NCBI GenBank assembly: GCA_021323635.1
Contig: JAJPKQ010000016.1
Location: forward strand, 1-36,453
Direction of reading: 5' to 3'
Length of the DNA: 36,453 nucleotides
Source of the DNA: a bacterium
GTDB taxonomy: Bacteria; Actinomycetota; Thermoleophilia; Solirubrobacterales; Solirubrobacteraceae
Positions within the stretch are counted from its first letter, which is position 1, and the number at the start of each line of letters is the position of its first letter. Below the pieces are notes generated by a model that was not told the origin of the DNA, did no database searches, and saw nothing but the letters and a program-made list of their open reading frames with translations. Below, one piece after another: positions 33,458 through 36,453 of the stretch. A program made the translations under genes and the position numbers.

Positions 33458-33556
33458 GCTGCGGCGCAGAGCGGGCGCGCCGCCAGGCGGCAGAGGCCTC
33501 GCATCCCCAAGCGCGCTCGCGCACCCCCGCACCGCTATCTTCCCTTCGAGCACAAG

Positions 33557-34087
33557 ATGTTTCGCTGGTACGTCATCAACACTTACTCTGGACACGAGAA
33601 CAAGGTCAAGCAGAACCTCGAACACCGCCTGGTCTCGCTTGGCCAGCAACGCGCGGTGCGCCAGGTGATCGTGCCCACCGAGAGCGTCTCAGAGGTCAAG
33701 GACAACCAGAAGGTGACCGTCGAGAAGCGCACGATGCCGGGCTATGTGCTCGTCAACATGCAGCTCGACGAGGATTCGTGGGGAGTCGTTCGGGGCACAC
33801 CCGGAGTGACAGGGTTCGTCGGCTCCGAGCACAAGCCCGTGCCGCTCTCCGCCAGCGAGGTCGACCGCCTGCTGCGACGCTCAGGCGAGACCACGACCAC
33901 CGCCACGCGCACGCGCGCGGAGTTTGCGATCGGCGAATCGGTCAAGGTCGTCTCCGGCCCGCTGTCGGACTTCTCAGGCGAGATCTCGGAGATCAACGAG
34001 GATGCGGGCAAGCTGAAGGTGCTGGTGTCGATCTTCGGACGCGAGACGCCGGTCGAGGTTGGCTTCGACCAGGTCAAGAAGCTTTAG
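33557..34087 (+). CDS. nusG: Transcription termination/antitermination factor NusG
   Basis: The 176-residue protein binds RNA polymerase and couples it to Rho or the ribosome. The NGN domain starts [20 protein letters not shown] and contains [10 protein letters not shown] and [13 protein letters not shown]. The KOW domain is at about 121-176 ([20 protein letters not shown], then [15 protein letters not shown]). It lies 99 bases after secE and 20 before rplK. Confidence 0.97.
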   Translation: MFRWYVINTYSGHENKVKQNLEHRLVSLGQQRAVRQVIVPTESVSEVKDNQKVTVEKRTMPGYVLVNMQLDEDSWGVVRGTPGVTGFVGSEHKPVPLSASEVDRLLRRSGETTTTATRTRAEFAIGESVKVVSGPLSDFSGEISEINEDAGKLKVLVSIFGRETPVEVGFDQVKKL

Positions 34088-34107
34088 GGGAGGATGAGCG
34101 CAAGCCG

Positions 34108-34545
34108 ATGGCAAAGAAGGTTCTGACCACGATCAAGCTGCAGGCGAACGCCGGGCAGGCCTCGCCCGCGCCGCCGGTCGGCCCCGCGCTCGGCCAGCAC
34201 GGGATCAACATCATGGAGTTCTGCAAGGCCTTCAACGCGCAGACCGTCAGCGAAACCGGGACGATCATCCCGGTCGTGATAACCGTCTACGAGGACCGCT
34301 CCTTCACCTTCATCACCAAGACTCCCCCCGCGGCGGTGCTGATCCGCCAGGCGCTCGGTCTCGACAAGGGCTCTGGCGAGCCCAATCGCAACAAGGTCGG
34401 CAAGCTGAGCGCCGAGCAGCTGCGCCAGATCGCCGAGCGCAAGCTCGCCGACCTCAACGCCAACGACATCGAGCAGGCGATGAAGATCATCGCCGGGACC
34501 GCGCGCTCGATGGGCGTCGAGGTTGAGGAGGCGCTGCCCGCATGA
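34108..34545 (+). CDS. rplK: 50S ribosomal protein L11
   Basis: The 145-residue protein forms the GTPase-associated centre with 23S rRNA and L10. Family signatures are [38 protein letters not shown] and [20 protein letters not shown] 34108 is used; the GGGGAGG upstream is rather far. The same frame stays open back to 33334, but that is nusG shadow. Its stop overlaps the rplA start as ATGA. Confidence 0.97.
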   Translation: MAKKVLTTIKLQANAGQASPAPPVGPALGQHGINIMEFCKAFNAQTVSETGTIIPVVITVYEDRSFTFITKTPPAAVLIRQALGLDKGSGEPNRNKVGKLSAEQLRQIAERKLADLNANDIEQAMKIIAGTARSMGVEVEEALPA

Positions 34546-35273
34546 GCGTCAGACACGGCAAGCGTGTGCGCTCCGCGCGCGAGCAGGTCGATCGCCTGCG
34601 CCTCCACAGCCCGGCCGAGGCGGTGGCGCTGGTCAAGCGCCTCGCAAGCGCCAAGTTTGACGAGTCGGTTGAGATGCACGTGCGTACGACGCTCAACGTT
34701 CGCCACGCCGATGAGCAGCTGCGCGGCACCGTCTCGCTCCCGCACGGAACCGGCCGTGATGTGCGCGTCGCGGTCTTCGCCCAGGGCGAGAAGGCCGCTG
34801 AGGCGCAGCAGGCGGGCGCCGATGTGGTCGGCGGCGAGGATCTCTGCAAGCGCATCGAGGAGGGCTTCGACGAGTTTGACGTCGCGATCGCCACCCCGGA
34901 CATGATGGGAGCGGTCGGCCGACTGGGGCGGATCCTCGGCCCGGCGGGCAAGATGCCAAACCCGCGCGTGGGGACCGTCACGATGGACGTCGCCAAGGCT
35001 GTCTCCGAGGCCAAGGCGGGCCGCGTCGAGTACCGCACGGACAGGAACGCGATCGTGCACCTGCAGATCGGCAAGGCCTCCTTCAGCGACCAGATGCTGC
35101 TTGAGAACTACGCGACCGTGATCGAGGAGCTGATCCGCGCCAAGCCCTCCGCGGCCAAGGGGCGCTACCTGCAGTCGATCACGCTTGCCTCCACGATGGG
35201 GCCGGGCGTGAAGGTCGACCCAAGCCGCACACGCGATATCGTTACGGAGGCTCCAGCCGCGGCGGCAGCCTAG
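34542..35273 (+). CDS. rplA: 50S ribosomal protein L1
   Basis: The 243-residue protein builds the L1 stalk and can repress its own operon by binding mRNA. Characteristic stretches are [40 protein letters not shown] and [18 protein letters not shown] 34542 overlaps the rplK stop by four bases. The short tail after VKVDPS is Ala-rich. Confidence 0.97.
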   Translation: MSVRHGKRVRSAREQVDRLRLHSPAEAVALVKRLASAKFDESVEMHVRTTLNVRHADEQLRGTVSLPHGTGRDVRVAVFAQGEKAAEAQQAGADVVGGEDLCKRIEEGFDEFDVAIATPDMMGAVGRLGRILGPAGKMPNPRVGTVTMDVAKAVSEAKAGRVEYRTDRNAIVHLQIGKASFSDQMLLENYATVIEELIRAKPSAAKGRYLQSITLASTMGPGVKVDPSRTRDIVTEAPAAAAA

Positions 35274-35275
35274 TC

Positions 35276-35344
35276 GGAGCCCAAGTCAAGCCCCGAAGAC
35301 CCTCGGCGGCCGCAGGCGCGGCATAAGCCCGGGAGAGGAGCACC
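35276..35344 (+). promoter_or_regulatory. Probable L10 leader (autoregulatory mRNA element)
   Basis: The 71-base gap between rplA and rplJ contains CCCGAAGACC, a GC-rich stem region and GCATAAGCCCGGGAGAGG, resembling in part the actinobacterial L10 leader bound by the L10-L12 complex. I cannot fold it fully by eye; position supports the call more than sequence does. GAGAGGAG before the ATG is the ribosome-binding site. Confidence 0.45.
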
Positions 35345-35995
35345 ATGAACCGAGAGCAGAAAGCAGCCACCATCGACGCGCTCGCCGAGCAGCTTGCCTC
35401 GGCGCAGGCGGTGATCGCGCTCGACTTCCGCGGGCTTGACGTCGCCGGCACCGCCGAGCTGCGCGCGAGGCTGCGCGAATGCGAGACGACCCTGCGTGTG
35501 GTCAAGAACTCGCTCGCCGAGCGAGCGGCTGCGCAGGCGCAGATCGAGGGGCTGGGCGAGGTGCTTGCCGGGCCCACGGCGCTGGCCTTCGTCACGGGCG
35601 ACCCGGCGACAGCGGCAAAGGCGATCGCCGAGCGCGCGCGCGCCACCCAGCTGCTGCCTTTCAAGGGCGGGCTGCTCTCCGGCCAGGCGCTCAGCGCCGA
35701 GCAGCTGCAGGCGCTCTCGCGCCTGCCCGCGCGCGAGGTCCTCTACGGCCAGCTCGTGGGGGTCGTCGCCTCGCCGCTCAACGGGCTTGCACGCACGCTG
35801 AGCAGCCTCATCGGCGGCCTTGCGGTAGCGCTCTCGCAGGTGCGCGATCAGCGCGCGGCGGGGGGCGCAGATGAGGCTGATGCAGGCGCGGGAGAGGGCG
35901 GCGATGAGAGCAGCGCTGCGGGCGCCGAGGCGTTGGAGCAACCGCACGCCGAGCAGCAGGAAGAGGACCCACAACCAACCGAGAGCAAGGAGTAA
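35345..35995 (+). CDS. rplJ: 50S ribosomal protein L10
   Basis: The 216-residue protein anchors L12 dimers to the ribosome. It has the N-terminal rRNA-binding domain (MNREQKAATIDALAEQLASA, then LRVVKNSLAERAAA and LAGPTALAFV) and the helical L12-binding part ending about VALSQVRDQRA near 172. A further ~44 residues form an acidic Ala/Gly/Glu/Gln-rich tail not present in typical L10 of 165-180 residues. Its stop is three bases before the rplL ATG. Confidence 0.96.
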   Translation: MNREQKAATIDALAEQLASAQAVIALDFRGLDVAGTAELRARLRECETTLRVVKNSLAERAAAQAQIEGLGEVLAGPTALAFVTGDPATAAKAIAERARATQLLPFKGGLLSGQALSAEQLQALSRLPAREVLYGQLVGVVASPLNGLARTLSSLIGGLAVALSQVRDQRAAGGADEADAGAGEGGDESSAAGAEALEQPHAEQQEEDPQPTESKE

Positions 35996-35998
35996 GGA

Positions 35999-36391
35999 AT
36001 GGCAACAACCACGCAGGAGTGGATCGAGGAGCTCAAGAGCATCTCTGTGCTCGAGCTCTCCGAGCGCATCAAGGCGCTCGAGGAGGAGTTCGGCGTATCC
36101 GCCGCCGCAGTCGCGGCGCCGGTCGCGGTCGCCGCCGCCGGCGGCGAGGCAGGGGGAGAGGCAGCGGGCGAAGAAGCCTCCTCCACCGTCGATGTCATCC
36201 TCGCCAGCGCAGGCGACAAGAAGATCCAGGTGATCAAGGTCGTGCGCGCGGCGACCGGCCTGGGCCTCAAGGAGGCCAAGGCGCTGGTCGACGAGGCGCC
36301 CAAGCCCGTCAAGGAGGGGATCGAACGCGATGAGGCCGACAAGCTCAAGCAGGAGCTTGAGGAGGCCGGCGCAACCGTCGAGCTGAAGTAG
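35999..36391 (+). CDS. rplL: 50S ribosomal protein L7/L12
   Basis: The 130-residue stalk protein recruits translation factors. It has the N-terminal dimer domain ([20 protein letters not shown]), an Ala/Gly/Glu hinge (about 38-60), and the C-terminal factor-binding domain with [20 protein letters not shown] and [18 protein letters not shown] lies upstream of ATG 35999. The rplJ-rplL pair normally precedes rpoB. Confidence 0.97.
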   Translation: MATTTQEWIEELKSISVLELSERIKALEEEFGVSAAAVAAPVAVAAAGGEAGGEAAGEEASSTVDVILASAGDKKIQVIKVVRAATGLGLKEAKALVDEAPKPVKEGIERDEADKLKQELEEAGATVELK

Positions 36392-36401
36392 GGCCGGGCT
36401 G

Positions 36402-36427
36402 CGGCGGGCGGCGGCCGCCGCCCGCCG
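36402..36427 (+). terminator. Perfect 26-bp GC palindrome after rplL (attenuator candidate)
   Basis: Bases 36402-36414 and 36415-36427 are exact reverse complements, all G and C. As RNA they form a very stable hairpin 10 bases after the rplL stop. There is no T-run. The place corresponds to the rplL-rpoB gap where partial attenuators are known in other bacteria. A second smaller GC repeat, GCGCG...CGCGC, closes the window. Confidence 0.5.
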
Positions 36428-36453
36428 GCTCGCTCGGGCGCGCTTTCGCGCGC

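Noticed and set aside
1-36453. CRISPR array
   Set aside because: No regularly spaced direct repeats of suitable length were seen anywhere in the window, and no cas-like gene is present.

Overview
The window is very GC-rich and looks like an actinobacterial chromosome, most likely class Thermoleophilia, order Solirubrobacterales. This is an inference from the flavour of the secreted proteins, the sigma-70 type, the FolE2-type cyclohydrolase and the secE-nusG-rplKA-rplJL block; no rRNA gene is present to confirm it. Two tRNA genes (Thr-GGT, Tyr-GTA) and about 36 intact protein genes can be supported.

Positions 1-5450 are an accessory, decaying mobile region. It holds an intact IS481-like insertion sequence, a tyrosine integrase broken by a nonsense codon and a frameshift, a HigB/HigA-type toxin-antitoxin pair whose toxin start overlaps the dead integrase's stop, a convergent gene for an unusual PIN-domain protein with a membrane hairpin, and a truncated IS1380-type transposase lying against the 3' end of a cytochrome P450 gene. 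Positions 5455-8455 (minus strand) carry the P450, a secreted protein and a GFA-fold zinc protein.

Positions 8479-14899 (minus strand) are the most interesting part. A clear cobalamin riboswitch (14722-14899) heads five tightly packed genes: two proteins with the transcobalamin-type beta domain (DUF4430), one exported and one a lipoprotein; an EcfT/CbiQ membrane subunit; a protein with two ECF-type ATPase domains; and an ECF S component fused to an alpha/alpha-toroid repeat domain. Animal transcobalamin and intrinsic factor are made of just these two folds, an alpha/alpha barrel plus a beta domain, so this looks like a bacterial B12 importer with a split transcobalamin-like capture device on the outside of the membrane.

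Positions 15006-28152 are mixed chromosomal genes: a small membrane protein, a GlcD-like FAD oxidase, a secreted GH76 glycosidase, a zinc-ribbon protein, a PPOX-fold flavoprotein, an LppP/LprE lipoprotein, a DHA2 efflux pump translationally coupled to a TetR regulator (with twin operator-like palindromes upstream), a LapA-domain protein, an MBL-fold hydrolase, tRNA-Thr, a large secreted protein, a PHS-type MFS transporter, another secreted protein and tRNA-Tyr.

Positions 28186-36453 are housekeeping: a group-2-like sigma-70 factor, folE2, pgsA, clpP, a CaxA-like Ca2+/H+ antiporter, then rpmG-secE-nusG-rplK-rplA-(L10 leader)-rplJ-rplL, ending at a large GC palindrome where rpoB would be expected to follow.
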